From assembly GCF_902833055.1 (NCBI RefSeq), contig NZ_CADFEJ010000018.1, forward strand, positions 62,001 to 126,000: a stretch of DNA of 64,000 nt, given 5' to 3'. Positions 28,761-38,018 of this stretch are shown here, in pieces; positions within the stretch are counted from its first letter, which is position 1, and the number at the start of each line of letters is the position of its first letter. Made by a program: the position numbers and the translations under genes. Source of the stretch: Burkholderia territorii. Lineage in GTDB: Bacteria; Pseudomonadota; Gammaproteobacteria; Burkholderiales; Burkholderiaceae. Under the pieces are notes generated by a model that had not been told where the DNA came from, searched no databases, and saw nothing but the letters and a program-made list of their open reading frames with translations.

Positions 28761-30011
28761 GCTGGCAGGCTGGCCGGGCGCCGGCCCTGAAGAAGGGGGC
28801 GGCGCGGGCCACGAAGCGCTGCCTGGCGTCGTGCCGTCGCCCTGCAACGGCGGCGCGACGGATGACGAGTCGGGCAGTGCCGGCAAGGCCGGGATCTCCG
28901 GCATTTGCGGCAGCGGGACCTCGTCGCGCGGCGCCGCCGGCAGTGCGGGCGGAGTCGGCAGATTCTTCGGGACGTCCTGCAGGCTCACGTTGAAGATCGT
29001 CTGCCGTGCCGGCGACACGTTGACCTTCACCCACTGATTCGCCGCATGACGCGGACCGATCGCGACGCGCGTCACATTTCCCACCAGCACGCCATCGTCC
29101 GCATGCAGCGGGCGGTCGATCAGGAAGCCGTTCGCAAGCGGCTCGCTGCTCGCGTGCATCACGAGAATCGGGCCGCGGAATGTCGCCGCCGCCTTCACCA
29201 GCGTTCGTTTCAGTTCACGGAAGCCGTCGCGCACGCGCGGCCGGTTGAAACGCAACCACGCAAAGCGTTCGGCGCGTTCATAGCGATCGAACTGCGGATC
29301 GCCTTCGAATATCACCACCATCGCGCGCGCTTCGCGCCGCTTCGCGTATTCGGCCGCGTGGTCGATCCAGAAGCCGTTCGCGATGATGCGATCCTCGAAT
29401 TCGCCGTTTCTGCCGCCGGCGGTCAGGTAGTGATTGTTCGGTGCCGGTACGTTCAGCGCGACGTAGACGACGTCGTCATGCAGCCAGCGTGCGTTTTCGC
29501 GATAAGGGCGGAACCGGGCGACTTCGCTTTCGCGGGTGATCTGCAGCGCGCCGGGGTCGGGCAGCGCCGCGTCGGCCAGCAGCGTCTGACGCAGGAAGTC
29601 CAGGCGTTCGACCGGATCGTAGTTGCCGCCGGCTGCCGTGTTGCACGATACCCAATCGTCGTGGCCGGGAATGAACACGAGCGGCACGCGCGATGCGCCC
29701 AGGATCGCGCCGCGCTGCGTATACAGCGAGTCGCGGCACGCTTCCTTCGCGCCCTTGATGTTGCCTGCATAGACGACGAAGGCCACATTGCGCTCGCGCG
29801 CGATCGATTCGAACAACCGCTGCGCGGCCGGCTCGTCGGCGCTCGCGTCGATCACGCCCGACACGACCGCGAACGAGTAGGGGGCGCCGCCGCGTTTGGG
29901 CGGCGCGGCCAGCGCGCCGGCCTGCGCCAGCGCGAGCACCCCCGCGGCCAGTGAGGCCGCGGCGCGGGCCGGCCAGCCCGGCGGGCGGCGTTTATGCGTG
30001 CCCGTCGGCAT
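28740..30011 (-). CDS. Exported metallophosphoesterase-like protein (degenerate active site)
   Basis: This 423-residue precursor starts at ATG 30011 within the end of mutS. It has a signal peptide (AAASLAAGVLALAQAGALAAPP). The layout resembles a calcineurin-like phosphoesterase: a first beta strand (SFAVVSGVID), a second metal region (VVYAGNIKGA) and VFIPGHDDW where GNHD is expected. The usual DxH and GDxxD ligands are not visible, so it may be catalytically inactive or changed in metal use. The C-terminal ~90 residues are Pro-rich (PTPPALPAAP...). Family assignment is moderate. Confidence 0.7.
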   Translation of the reverse strand: MPTGTHKRRPPGWPARAAASLAAGVLALAQAGALAAPPKRGGAPYSFAVVSGVIDASADEPAAQRLFESIARERNVAFVVYAGNIKGAKEACRDSLYTQRGAILGASRVPLVFIPGHDDWVSCNTAAGGNYDPVERLDFLRQTLLADAALPDPGALQITRESEVARFRPYRENARWLHDDVVYVALNVPAPNNHYLTAGGRNGEFEDRIIANGFWIDHAAEYAKRREARAMVVIFEGDPQFDRYERAERFAWLRFNRPRVRDGFRELKRTLVKAAATFRGPILVMHASSEPLANGFLIDRPLHADDGVLVGNVTRVAIGPRHAANQWVKVNVSPARQTIFNVSLQDVPKNLPTPPALPAAPRDEVPLPQMPEIPALPALPDSSSVAPPLQGDGTTPGSASWPAPPPSSGPAPGQPASSVQGTP

Positions 30012-32649
30012 CGTGCGAGCGGACGAGCGTGCGCAGTTCGTACAGCAGGTCGAGCGCCTCGCGCGGCTTGAGGTCGTCGGGATCGATGCTGCGCAGCTTT
30101 TCAAGTGCCGGATGCGGGACGTCGGACGTGGCCGGCGCATCCGCGCATTCGAATTCGTCCGCCGTGGCCGACGGCGCGCTGAACAGGTCGAGCTGCGGCG
30201 TATGCTGCGTGGCCGATTGCTGTTCGAGATACGCGAGATGCTTGCGCGCGGCGCGGATCACCGGTGCCGGCACGCCTGCGAGCTGTGCGACCTGCAGCCC
30301 GTAGCTCTGGTTCGCCGGGCCTTCGTTGACCGCATGCAGGAACACGATGCCGTGGCCATGCTCGACGGCAGACAGATGGACGTTGGCCGCTTGCGGGAAT
30401 TCGGCGGGCAGTTGCGTCAGCTCGAAGTAGTGCGTCGCGAACAGCGTGTAGCAGCCGTTGTGCGCGAGCAGATGACGCGCGATGGCCCATGCGAGCGCGA
30501 GGCCGTCGAACGTCGACGTGCCGCGGCCGATTTCGTCCATCAGCACGAGGCTCTGCGGTGTCGCGTCGTTCAGGATCGCAGCCGCTTCGGTCATCTCGAC
30601 CATGAAGGTCGATCGGCCGCCGGCGAGATCGTCGGCCGCGCCGATTCGCGTGAAGATCCGGTCGATCGGGCCGAAGCAGGCCGACTTCGCCGGCACGTAG
30701 CTGCCGACGTACGCCATCAGCGCGATCAGCGCCGTCTGTCGCATGAAGGTCGACTTACCGCCCATGTTCGGGCCGGTGATCAGCAGCAGTTTGCGCTCGG
30801 CGCCGAACCGGCAGTCGTTCGCGATGAACTGCTCGACCTGCGCTTCGACGACGGGGTGGCGGCCCTGTTCGATTTCGATGCCGACTTCGTCGGTGAAGGT
30901 GGGCGCGACCCAGTCGAGCGTGCGGGCGCGCTCGGCGAATGCGGCGAGCACGTCGAGCTCCGCGAGCGCCGACGCGACACGCTGGCACTCCGGGATGAAC
31001 GGCAGCAGTGCCTGCAGCACCCCGTCGTACAGCGCGCGCTCGCGCGCCAGCGCGCGCTCCTGCGCGGACAGCGCCTTGTCCTCGAAGGTCTTCAGTTCAG
31101 GCGTGATGTAGCGCTCTGCATTTTTCAGCGTCTGGCGACGGCGATAGTCGTCGGGCACCTTGTCGGTCTGGCCGCGCGTGACCTCGATGTAGAAGCCATG
31201 CACCTTGTTGTATTCGACGCGCAGGTTCGCGATGCCCGTGCGCGTACGCTCGCGTGCCTCGAGATCGATCAGGAACTGCCCGCAGTTCTCGGAGATGTCG
31301 CGCAGCTCGTCGAGCTCCGCATCGTAGCCGCGCGCGATCACGCCGCCGTCGCGCACCATCGCGGCAGGCTCGGGGGCGATCGCGCTCGTCAGCAGGTCCA
31401 GACATTCGGCGGGCGGCGCGAGCGCCGCGTCGACGCGCGCGAGCGCATCCGCGTTCGCGACGATCGCGCTGATGCGTTCGCGCAGCGCGGGTAGCGCGGC
31501 GAACGTGTCACGCAGGCTCGACAGGTCGCGCGGGCGCGCGGACAGCAGCGCGAGACGCCCGGTGATCCGCTCGACGTCGGCGATCTGGCGCAGCGCGCTG
31601 CGCAGTGCGTCGAGGCTCGCGTTCGCAGGCGCATCGAGCAGTGCGCCGATTGCCTGCTGGCGTGACTGCGCGGCGACGGACGCGCGCGGCGGGTGATGCA
31701 GCCAATGACGCAGCAGGCGGCTGCCCATCGTCGTGCAGCAGGTATCGAGCAGCGAGTACAGCGTGGGCGATTCGGTGCCGCGCAGCGTTTCGGTCAGTTC
31801 GAGGTTGCGGCGCGTCGCCGGATCGAGGCCGATATATTCCGTTTCGTTCTCGACCTTCAGGCTGCGCACGTGACGCAGTTGCTGGCCCTGCGTCGCGGCC
31901 GCGTACAGCAGCAGCGCGCCGGCGGCCCCGCATGCGCTCGTCAGCGAATGCGCGCCGAAGCCGTCGAGGCCGGCGACGTCGAGCTGGTCGCACAGGCGCT
32001 GCGTGCCGGCCGCGATGTCGAAATGCCATGCGGGCACGCGCTTGATCGCACCGGCGCCTGCGGGCACGGCGTCGGTTGTGCCATCCGCCGTCAGGATCTC
32101 GGCCGGCCGGATGCGCTCGAGCGCGGCGCCGAGCTGGTCGGGTTCGATTTCGGCGAGCCGCAGCGCACCGCTCGCGAGATTCAGCCACGCGAGGCCGATA
32201 TTGACCGCGACGCCGCGCTTGTTGTGGCCGGTGCACATCGCGAGCAGGTAGACGTCGTTCTTGTCGGACAGCAGTGCCGCGTCGGTCAGTGTGCCGGGCG
32301 TGACGACGCGCACGACCTTGCGTTCCACCGGACCTTTCGACGTGGCGGGGTCGCCGATCTGCTCGCAGATTGCGACCGATTCGCCCATCTTCACGAGCTT
32401 CGCCAGATACTGTTCGACCGCGTGATGCGGGACGCCGGCCATCTTGATCGGCGTGCCGGCCGATGCGCCGCGTTGCGTGAGGGTCAGGTCGAGCAGGCGC
32501 GCCGCTTTCTCCGCATCCTCGAAGAACAGCTCGTAGAAGTCGCCCATCCGGTAGAAGACGAGCGTGTCGGGGTGATCGGCCTTGATGCGCAGGTATTGCT
32601 GCATCATCGGGGTGTGGCCAGCAAAGGCCTCGGGCGACAGCGTGGTCAT
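29992..32649 (-). CDS. mutS: DNA mismatch repair protein MutS
   Basis: MutS recognises mismatches and small loops and recruits MutL. The 885-residue protein has the N-terminal mismatch-binding motif in GDFYELFFEDA (about 36-46, with the Phe-x-Glu). Connector, core and clamp regions follow, then the ABC ATPase with Walker A TGPNMGGKST (about 625), Walker B SLVLMDEIGRGTSTFDG and the switch FATHYFEL. A C-terminal region suitable for tetramerisation follows. Length is standard (E. coli 853). The downstream phosphoesterase-like gene overlaps its end by 20 bp. Confidence 0.99.
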   Translation of the reverse strand: MTTLSPEAFAGHTPMMQQYLRIKADHPDTLVFYRMGDFYELFFEDAEKAARLLDLTLTQRGASAGTPIKMAGVPHHAVEQYLAKLVKMGESVAICEQIGDPATSKGPVERKVVRVVTPGTLTDAALLSDKNDVYLLAMCTGHNKRGVAVNIGLAWLNLASGALRLAEIEPDQLGAALERIRPAEILTADGTTDAVPAGAGAIKRVPAWHFDIAAGTQRLCDQLDVAGLDGFGAHSLTSACGAAGALLLYAAATQGQQLRHVRSLKVENETEYIGLDPATRRNLELTETLRGTESPTLYSLLDTCCTTMGSRLLRHWLHHPPRASVAAQSRQQAIGALLDAPANASLDALRSALRQIADVERITGRLALLSARPRDLSSLRDTFAALPALRERISAIVANADALARVDAALAPPAECLDLLTSAIAPEPAAMVRDGGVIARGYDAELDELRDISENCGQFLIDLEARERTRTGIANLRVEYNKVHGFYIEVTRGQTDKVPDDYRRRQTLKNAERYITPELKTFEDKALSAQERALARERALYDGVLQALLPFIPECQRVASALAELDVLAAFAERARTLDWVAPTFTDEVGIEIEQGRHPVVEAQVEQFIANDCRFGAERKLLLITGPNMGGKSTFMRQTALIALMAYVGSYVPAKSACFGPIDRIFTRIGAADDLAGGRSTFMVEMTEAAAILNDATPQSLVLMDEIGRGTSTFDGLALAWAIARHLLAHNGCYTLFATHYFELTQLPAEFPQAANVHLSAVEHGHGIVFLHAVNEGPANQSYGLQVAQLAGVPAPVIRAARKHLAYLEQQSATQHTPQLDLFSAPSATADEFECADAPATSDVPHPALEKLRSIDPDDLKPREALDLLYELRTLVRSHDADGHA

Positions 32650-33260
32650 AGATCCGGCGAAAGTTGTTGCTTGAGTTGCCCGAGTTTACCAGTGGCTCCG
32701 ACGATTCCGGTCGAAGATGGCCGATAGGCCAGTAGATCGCGCGCAACGATCGCGTGTCAGGCGATGAATCCGGCTCCCGCTGCCTCGCCGGTCGGATGGT
32801 TTCAAGCGAAGCGTCGATGGCACGCTCGCTCGGCCTGCGACAACAGGCGAATTCACTCGCCTGTACGCAACGTGGTGAGAATCATCGATTCCGCCACGCG
32901 ACGCCAAAGGGAAATCCGGCCACGCGCAGCGATCGATCTGTACAGTGATGATCCATCGGGTCGGCACAGGTCTGGGCGTGGCTTTCCTTGTGCGCCAAGA
33001 CTGTCGGATCCTGCGGGGTAAAAGCGAGATGCCCGCTTGCGAAAGCGGGCCGTCGATCGCTCATGCGATCGTCGAGCGTTGCCCAATGCGCCGACGACGC
33101 GGTGTAACGCCGGTGACGGGTGCCAACATTCTCGTGAAGTCGCTCTGCGATCGGAGGCCGTCGGCTCGATGCGGCGATTCGCGCCCGCGCCGGGCAATTC
33201 ATTGATAATGCAGCTTCATCCGGCGCACGGACCTTCATGCGCCGGGCCCGCCCGGCAATA
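32650..33260 (+). other. Gene-poor intergenic region
   Basis: About 610 bp with no convincing gene. Several 60-118-codon frames on both strands overlap each other and show no recognisable domain, ribosome-binding site or codon preference. A perfect 8-bp stem (GCCCGCTT/AAGCGGGC, 33031-33050) with a GCGA loop is present without a T-run. Confidence 0.6.
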
Positions 33261-34883
33261 TCAGGACGCGTGCCGCGACATCAGGTCGAGCGCCACCGCC
33301 TGCGCGACTTCGATGCCGTCGATCGCTGCCGAATAGATACCGCCCGCATACCCGGCGCCTTCGCCGGCCGGATACAGCCCTTCGACATTCACGCTCTGGT
33401 AATCGTCCTTGCGCCGGATCCGGATCGGCGACGACGTGCGCGTCTCCACGCCGGTGAGCACCGCATCGTGCATCGCGAAGCCGGCGATCTTCTTGTCGAT
33501 CTGCGGCAGCGCTTCACGAATGGCCTCGATCACGTAGTCGGGCAGCGCGGTGCTGAGATCGGTCGGGCGCACGCCCGGCTTGTACGACGGCACCACGGAG
33601 CCGAGCGACGTCGACGGCCGGCCCGCGATGAAATCGCCGACCAGCTGGCCAGGCGCGCTGTAATCGCCGCCGCCCAGTTCGAACGCGCGTTCCTCCCATT
33701 TGCGCTGGAACGCGATGCCCGCGAGCGGACCGCCGGGATAGTCTTCCGGCGTGATGCCGACGACGATGCCCGCATTCGCGTTGCGCTCGGCGCGGGAATA
33801 CTGGCTCATCCCGTTGGTGACCACGCGGCCCGGCTCCGAGGTCGCGGCGACCACCGTGCCGCCGGGGCACATGCAGAAGCTGTAGACCGCGCGTCCGTTG
33901 CTGCAGTGGTGAACCACCTTGTAGTCGGCCGCGCCAAGCTGCTTGTGGCCTGCGAACTTGCCGAAGCGGCTGCGATCGATCACCCCCTGCGGATGTTCGA
34001 TCCGGAAACCGAGCGAGAACGGCTTCGCTTCGACGTACACGCCGCGATCATGCAGCATCTGGAACGTGTCGCGCGCGCTGTGGCCCACGGCCAGCACGAC
34101 GTGATCGCAGCGCAGCGTTTCGCCGTTCGACAGCTTCAGCGAGCGCACCTTGCCCTGGTCGATTTCGATGTCCTCGACCCGCGTTTCGAAGCGCACTTCA
34201 CCGCCCAGTTCATGGATGGTCGCGCGCATCTTCTCCACCATGCTGACGAGGCGGAACGTGCCGATGTGCGGCCGGCTCAGGTACAGGATGTCTTCCGGCG
34301 CGCCGGCCTTGACGAATTCGTCGAGCACCTTGCGGCCGTAGTGGTGGGGGTCCTTGATCTGGCTGTAAAGCTTGCCGTCGGAGAACGTCCCGGCGCCGCC
34401 CTCGCCGAACTGCACGTTCGACTCGGGGTTGAGGATGCTCTTGCGCCACAGGCCGAAGGTGTCCTTGGTGCGCTCGCGCACGGCCTTGCCGCGCTCGAGG
34501 ATGATGGGGCGAAATCCCATCTGCGCGAGGATCAGGCCGGCGAACAGCCCGCACGGGCCCATGCCGATGACGACCGGGCGCAGGAAGTTCGCGTGCTCGG
34601 GTGCCTTCGTGACGAAGTGATACGTCATGTCGGGCGTCACGCCGCAATGCGGCGTGCCGGCGAGTCGCGGAAGCACGGCCGCTTCGTCCTTGACCTCGAC
34701 GTCGACGATATACGTGAGCTTGATGTCGGCACGCTTGCGCGCATCGTGCGCACGGCGGAACACCGTGTAACGGAGAAGCCCGTCTGCGGGCACGCCGAGC
34801 TCCGCGAGGCGCGCGCGGATCGCGGCTTCGAGAGCGCTCTCGGGGTGATCGAGCGGGAGTTTGAGTTCGCTGAGCCGTAACAT
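33261..34883 (-). CDS. FAD-dependent oxidoreductase (COG2509-like)
   Basis: This 540-residue flavoprotein has an N-terminal extra domain (MLRLSELKLPLDHPE..., about 1-95). A Rossmann dinucleotide motif follows (VVIGMGPCGLFAGLILAQMGFRPIILERG, here split in two for reading), then GEGGAGTFSDGKLYS, a hallmark of this uncharacterised family. The C-terminal FAD-binding end is GLYPAGEGAGYAGGIYSAAIDG. It starts at ATG 34883; the long upstream open frame is antisense to suhB and not real. Cytoplasmic; reaction unknown. It lies 107 bp downstream of suhB on the same strand. Confidence 0.9.
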   Translation of the reverse strand: MLRLSELKLPLDHPESALEAAIRARLAELGVPADGLLRYTVFRRAHDARKRADIKLTYIVDVEVKDEAAVLPRLAGTPHCGVTPDMTYHFVTKAPEHANFLRPVVIGMGPCGLFAGLILAQMGFRPIILERGKAVRERTKDTFGLWRKSILNPESNVQFGEGGAGTFSDGKLYSQIKDPHHYGRKVLDEFVKAGAPEDILYLSRPHIGTFRLVSMVEKMRATIHELGGEVRFETRVEDIEIDQGKVRSLKLSNGETLRCDHVVLAVGHSARDTFQMLHDRGVYVEAKPFSLGFRIEHPQGVIDRSRFGKFAGHKQLGAADYKVVHHCSNGRAVYSFCMCPGGTVVAATSEPGRVVTNGMSQYSRAERNANAGIVVGITPEDYPGGPLAGIAFQRKWEERAFELGGGDYSAPGQLVGDFIAGRPSTSLGSVVPSYKPGVRPTDLSTALPDYVIEAIREALPQIDKKIAGFAMHDAVLTGVETRTSSPIRIRRKDDYQSVNVEGLYPAGEGAGYAGGIYSAAIDGIEVAQAVALDLMSRHAS

Positions 34884-34990
34884 GAGTATTCGGATACGGT
34901 CGCCACGAAGTCGCGGCGGTGTTGAAACAGGTGAGGGCGGCGCGCTGGCGGCAAGGATGCCGCGCCAGCCGCGCCGCGCGCGGCCCGGGC

Positions 34991-35794
34991 TTACTCCGCT
35001 GCCGGATGCACGCGGCTGTAGCGGTTCAGGATCGGGATCATCTGCGCGTAGATCTTCGGGTTCGCCGCGACGATCTCGTGACGATGCAGGAAGTCGGCGT
35101 CGCCCGTGTAGTTGCCGACGAGGCCGCCGGCTTCGGTGATCAGCAGGCTGCCCGCCGCCATGTCCCACACGTTGATGCCCTGCTCGAAGAACGCATCGAG
35201 ACGGCCGGCCGCGACGTTCGCGAGATCAAGCGCGGCCGCGCCCGGACGGCGCAGCCCCGTGCAGGCCTGCGTCATTTCGGTGAACAGGCGTGCATATGCG
35301 TCGAGGCCGTCCTTCTCGCGGAACGGGAAGCCGGTGCCGACCAGCGCGTCCGCCAGGCGGTCGCGGCGGCCGACGCGGATGCGACGATCGTTCAGATATG
35401 CGCCGCGGCCGCGGGTGGCCGTAAACAGGTCGTTCTTGTTCGGGTCGTAGACGACGGCCTGCGTGACGACGCCCTTGTGCTCGAGCGCGATCGACACGCA
35501 GTAGTACGGGAAGCCGTGGATGAAGTTGGTCGTGCCGTCGAGCGGATCGATGATCCACTTGAATTCGGATTCGTTCTCGGACTCGCCCGATTCCTCCGCG
35601 AGGATCGCGTGATCGGGGTAGGCGGTCTTCAGCGTCTCGATGATCGCCTCTTCGGCGGCCTTGTCCACTTCGGTGACGAAGTCGTTCTGCTGCTTCTTGC
35701 GGATCTCGATCAGGTCGAGGTCGAGGGACGCACGGTTGATGATCTGTCCGGCGCGGCGCGCAGCCTTGACAGCGATGTTGAGCATGGGATGCAT
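34991..35794 (-). CDS. suhB: Inositol-1-monophosphatase SuhB
   Basis: This Mg-dependent phosphatase (267 residues) has EESGE (about 65), IDPLDGTTNFIHGFP (about 81-95) and WDMAAGSLLITEAGG (about 210), the three metal and substrate motifs of the IMPase family. SuhB also takes part in the rRNA antitermination complex in E. coli. It starts at ATG 35794 (MHPMLNIAVKAARRAGQ); the frame is open further upstream but the family start is here. It is divergent from trmJ, a conserved arrangement. Confidence 0.97.
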   Translation of the reverse strand: MHPMLNIAVKAARRAGQIINRASLDLDLIEIRKKQQNDFVTEVDKAAEEAIIETLKTAYPDHAILAEESGESENESEFKWIIDPLDGTTNFIHGFPYYCVSIALEHKGVVTQAVVYDPNKNDLFTATRGRGAYLNDRRIRVGRRDRLADALVGTGFPFREKDGLDAYARLFTEMTQACTGLRRPGAAALDLANVAAGRLDAFFEQGINVWDMAAGSLLITEAGGLVGNYTGDADFLHRHEIVAANPKIYAQMIPILNRYSRVHPAAE

Positions 35795-36074
35795 GAGCCT
35801 GGATCCTGTAGCCGGCGGCACGGGCCGCCACGAAGTGGAACACACCGCCCGGAACGGCGCAAAGGTGCCGGGCGAGATGAGACGCGAATTGACAAAGAGC
35901 AGGGTACGACCCGCGCCGCACGGAATGCGACACGTAAGCGCATGATTTTACCCGATTTTCGAGCGTTTCAGGTGATCGGAATACGGGGAAACCCCCACTG
36001 GCCGTCCGGACGAGTGGGTTTGCCGGGGCGATGGCGATACCATACTGCCATTCTGATGAACCGAGTCGTATGTA

Positions 36075-36899
36075 GTGGAAACCCCGCAGAACCCCGCCGC
36101 GCCGTCCGAATCGGGCGCGGCCTCGTCCCTGCCGCCGTCCGGCGGCTTCACGTCCACCCGTTTCGTGCTCGTCGAGCCGAGCCATCCCGGCAATGTTGGG
36201 GCGGCTGCCCGCGCGCTGAAGACGATGGGTTTCTCCAGGCTCGTGCTGGTCGCGCCGCGCGTGCCGCACGTGCAGAGCGACCCCGAAGCGATCGCGATGG
36301 CGAGCGGGGCGGATGACGTCCTTGCATCCGCGCATGTCGTGCCCACGCTCGGCGACGCGCTGTCCGGCGTTCACTGGTCGATCGCGCTGACCGCGCGCGT
36401 GCGCGAATACGGGCCGCCGCGCCTGGCGCCGCGCGCGGCCGCCGAACAGGCGCGCACGCAGGCCGGCGCCGGCGACATCGCGCTCGTGTTCGGCAATGAA
36501 CGCACCGGCCTCGCGAACGAGCACGTCGAACAGTGCAGCGCGCTCGCGCACATCCCGGCGAATCCGGCCTACAGTTCGCTGAACCTTGCGCAGGCCGTGC
36601 AGGTGCTTGCGTACGAGCTGCGTGTCGCGCTCCTCGAGCAAGGCAATGAGCCGTCGCACCAGGCGCCGGCGGAGGCCGGCACGCTCGCGCAGAGCGACGA
36701 GATCGAGCGGATGTATGCGCACCTCGAAAACGCGCTGATCGCGCTCGATTTTCTCGATCCGCGCAACCCGAAGAAGCTGATGCCGCGTCTGCGGCGCCTG
36801 TTCGCACGCACCGGCCTCGAGCGCGAGGAAGTCAACATTCTGCGCGGCATCGCGAAGCACATTCTGCTGAAGTCCGGCACGCCGGAAGGCGACGCATAA
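36075..36899 (+). CDS. trmJ: tRNA (cytidine/uridine-2'-O-)-methyltransferase TrmJ
   Basis: TrmJ is a SPOUT enzyme that methylates the ribose at tRNA position 32. The 274-residue protein has an unusual Ala/Ser/Pro-rich first ~27 residues. The knot motifs follow: VEPSHPGNVGAAARALKTMGF (two short halves), LVFGNERTGLANE (about 137) and YSSLNLAQAVQVLAYEL (about 165). The C-terminal dimerisation helices follow. The GTG start at 36075 gives the extension; an internal start is possible. Divergent from suhB. Confidence 0.93.
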   Translation: METPQNPAAPSESGAASSLPPSGGFTSTRFVLVEPSHPGNVGAAARALKTMGFSRLVLVAPRVPHVQSDPEAIAMASGADDVLASAHVVPTLGDALSGVHWSIALTARVREYGPPRLAPRAAAEQARTQAGAGDIALVFGNERTGLANEHVEQCSALAHIPANPAYSSLNLAQAVQVLAYELRVALLEQGNEPSHQAPAEAGTLAQSDEIERMYAHLENALIALDFLDPRNPKKLMPRLRRLFARTGLEREEVNILRGIAKHILLKSGTPEGDA

Positions 36900-37205
36900 C
36901 CGGGCCGGCCCGCCGGCTGCTCGCACGCGGGGCGGCGGCTCTCCCGCGCGCGAACGCCGCATTGCATCGGCCGTTCGATACCAGCGCCCCGGTTCGCGGC
37001 GATCCGGCGAATGGCGGCGTCGACCCGCCGTGGCGGGCGTTCCCGACGAATACCCGCGCCGCCTGCGGGGGGAACGCGCGGCGCCGTGCGGCCGCGCGCG
37101 AGTGGCCCTACAATCGCCGAAACTCATAAGCAAATTACCCGGTGCGATAACGCGCGGCCCTTGCCGGCGGGCGCGCCGGCCCTTTATCGAGCCCAAGACC
37201 AGATC
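36900..37205 (+). other. Non-coding spacer between trmJ and cysE
   Basis: About 306 bp, very GC-rich in the first two thirds and more AT-rich near 37125-37150, which is the likely place for a cysE promoter. I see no clear -35/-10 pair and no gene; the open frame leading into cysE is low-complexity Arg/Pro and does not resemble the family. Confidence 0.5.
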
Positions 37206-37979
37206 ATGTTCACTAGACTGCGCGAAGACGTTGCGACGATTCGCGAGCGGGATCCCGCCGCTCGCAGTGCCTGGGAAGTGCTGACCTGTTATCCGGGCTT
37301 GCACGCGCTCGTGCTGCATCGCTTCGCGCATGCATGCTGGCGCGCGAAACGCTACTGGCTCGCACGCTTCGCGTCGCAGGTCGGGCGTTTCCTGACGGGC
37401 ATCGAGATTCACCCGGGCGCGACGATCGGCCGGCGCGTGTTCATCGATCACGGGATGGGCGTCGTGATCGGCGAAACCGCGATCGTCGGCGACGACTGCA
37501 CGATCTATCAGGGCGTGACGCTCGGCGGCACGTCGCTCACGCGCGGCGCGAAGCGCCATCCGACGCTCGAGGCCGGCGTGATCGTCGGTGCGGGTGCGAA
37601 GGTGCTCGGCGGTTTTACCGTCGGCGCCGGCGCGAAGATCGGCTCGAACGCGGTCGTCGTGAAGCCGGTGCCGGCAGGCGGCACCGCGGTCGGCAACCCG
37701 GCGCGCATCGTGATGCCGGCGCAATCGAAGCCGCAGCCCGAGCGCGCCGCGTTCTGCGCGTACGGGATCACGCCGAACGCGGACGATCCGATGTCGCTCG
37801 CGATTCATGGCCTGATCGACCACGCGGCGAAGGAAAGCCGGCGCGTGGACGAAATCGTTGCGGCGCTCGAGCAACTCGGCACGCACCTGGAAACGCTGCA
37901 GGGCGCGGATGCGGCGCGTCTGGACCTGCGCCGGCTGTCGGCGGTGCTGGAAGGCAAGGCGCTCGAGCGCCAGTCGTAA
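37206..37979 (+). CDS. cysE: Serine O-acetyltransferase
   Basis: CysE makes O-acetylserine from serine and acetyl-CoA, the first committed step of cysteine synthesis. The 257-residue protein has the helical N-terminus (MFTRLREDVATIRERDPAA) and the hexapeptide beta-helix with GIEIHPGATIGRRVFIDHGMGVVIGE (read as short repeats). The catalytic His/Asp lie in FIDHGMG, and GGTSLTRGAKRHPTLEAGV follows. The Burkholderia-type C-terminal tail (~65 residues) is longer and helical. Start ATG 37206 matches family N-termini. Confidence 0.96.
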   Translation: MFTRLREDVATIRERDPAARSAWEVLTCYPGLHALVLHRFAHACWRAKRYWLARFASQVGRFLTGIEIHPGATIGRRVFIDHGMGVVIGETAIVGDDCTIYQGVTLGGTSLTRGAKRHPTLEAGVIVGAGAKVLGGFTVGAGAKIGSNAVVVKPVPAGGTAVGNPARIVMPAQSKPQPERAAFCAYGITPNADDPMSLAIHGLIDHAAKESRRVDEIVAALEQLGTHLETLQGADAARLDLRRLSAVLEGKALERQS

Positions 37980-38018
37980 CGCCGCGCATGCCGGCGGCTG
38001 CCGGCAGCGCCGATCGTG

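Noticed and set aside
29896..31494. 532-codon plus-strand open frame opposite mutS
   Set aside because: Shadow of mutS, which has complete motifs.
32686..33336. Several 60-118-codon frames in the mutS-flavoprotein gap
   Set aside because: They overlap each other on both strands and show no signal peptide, motif or ribosome-binding site; kept only as a gap description.
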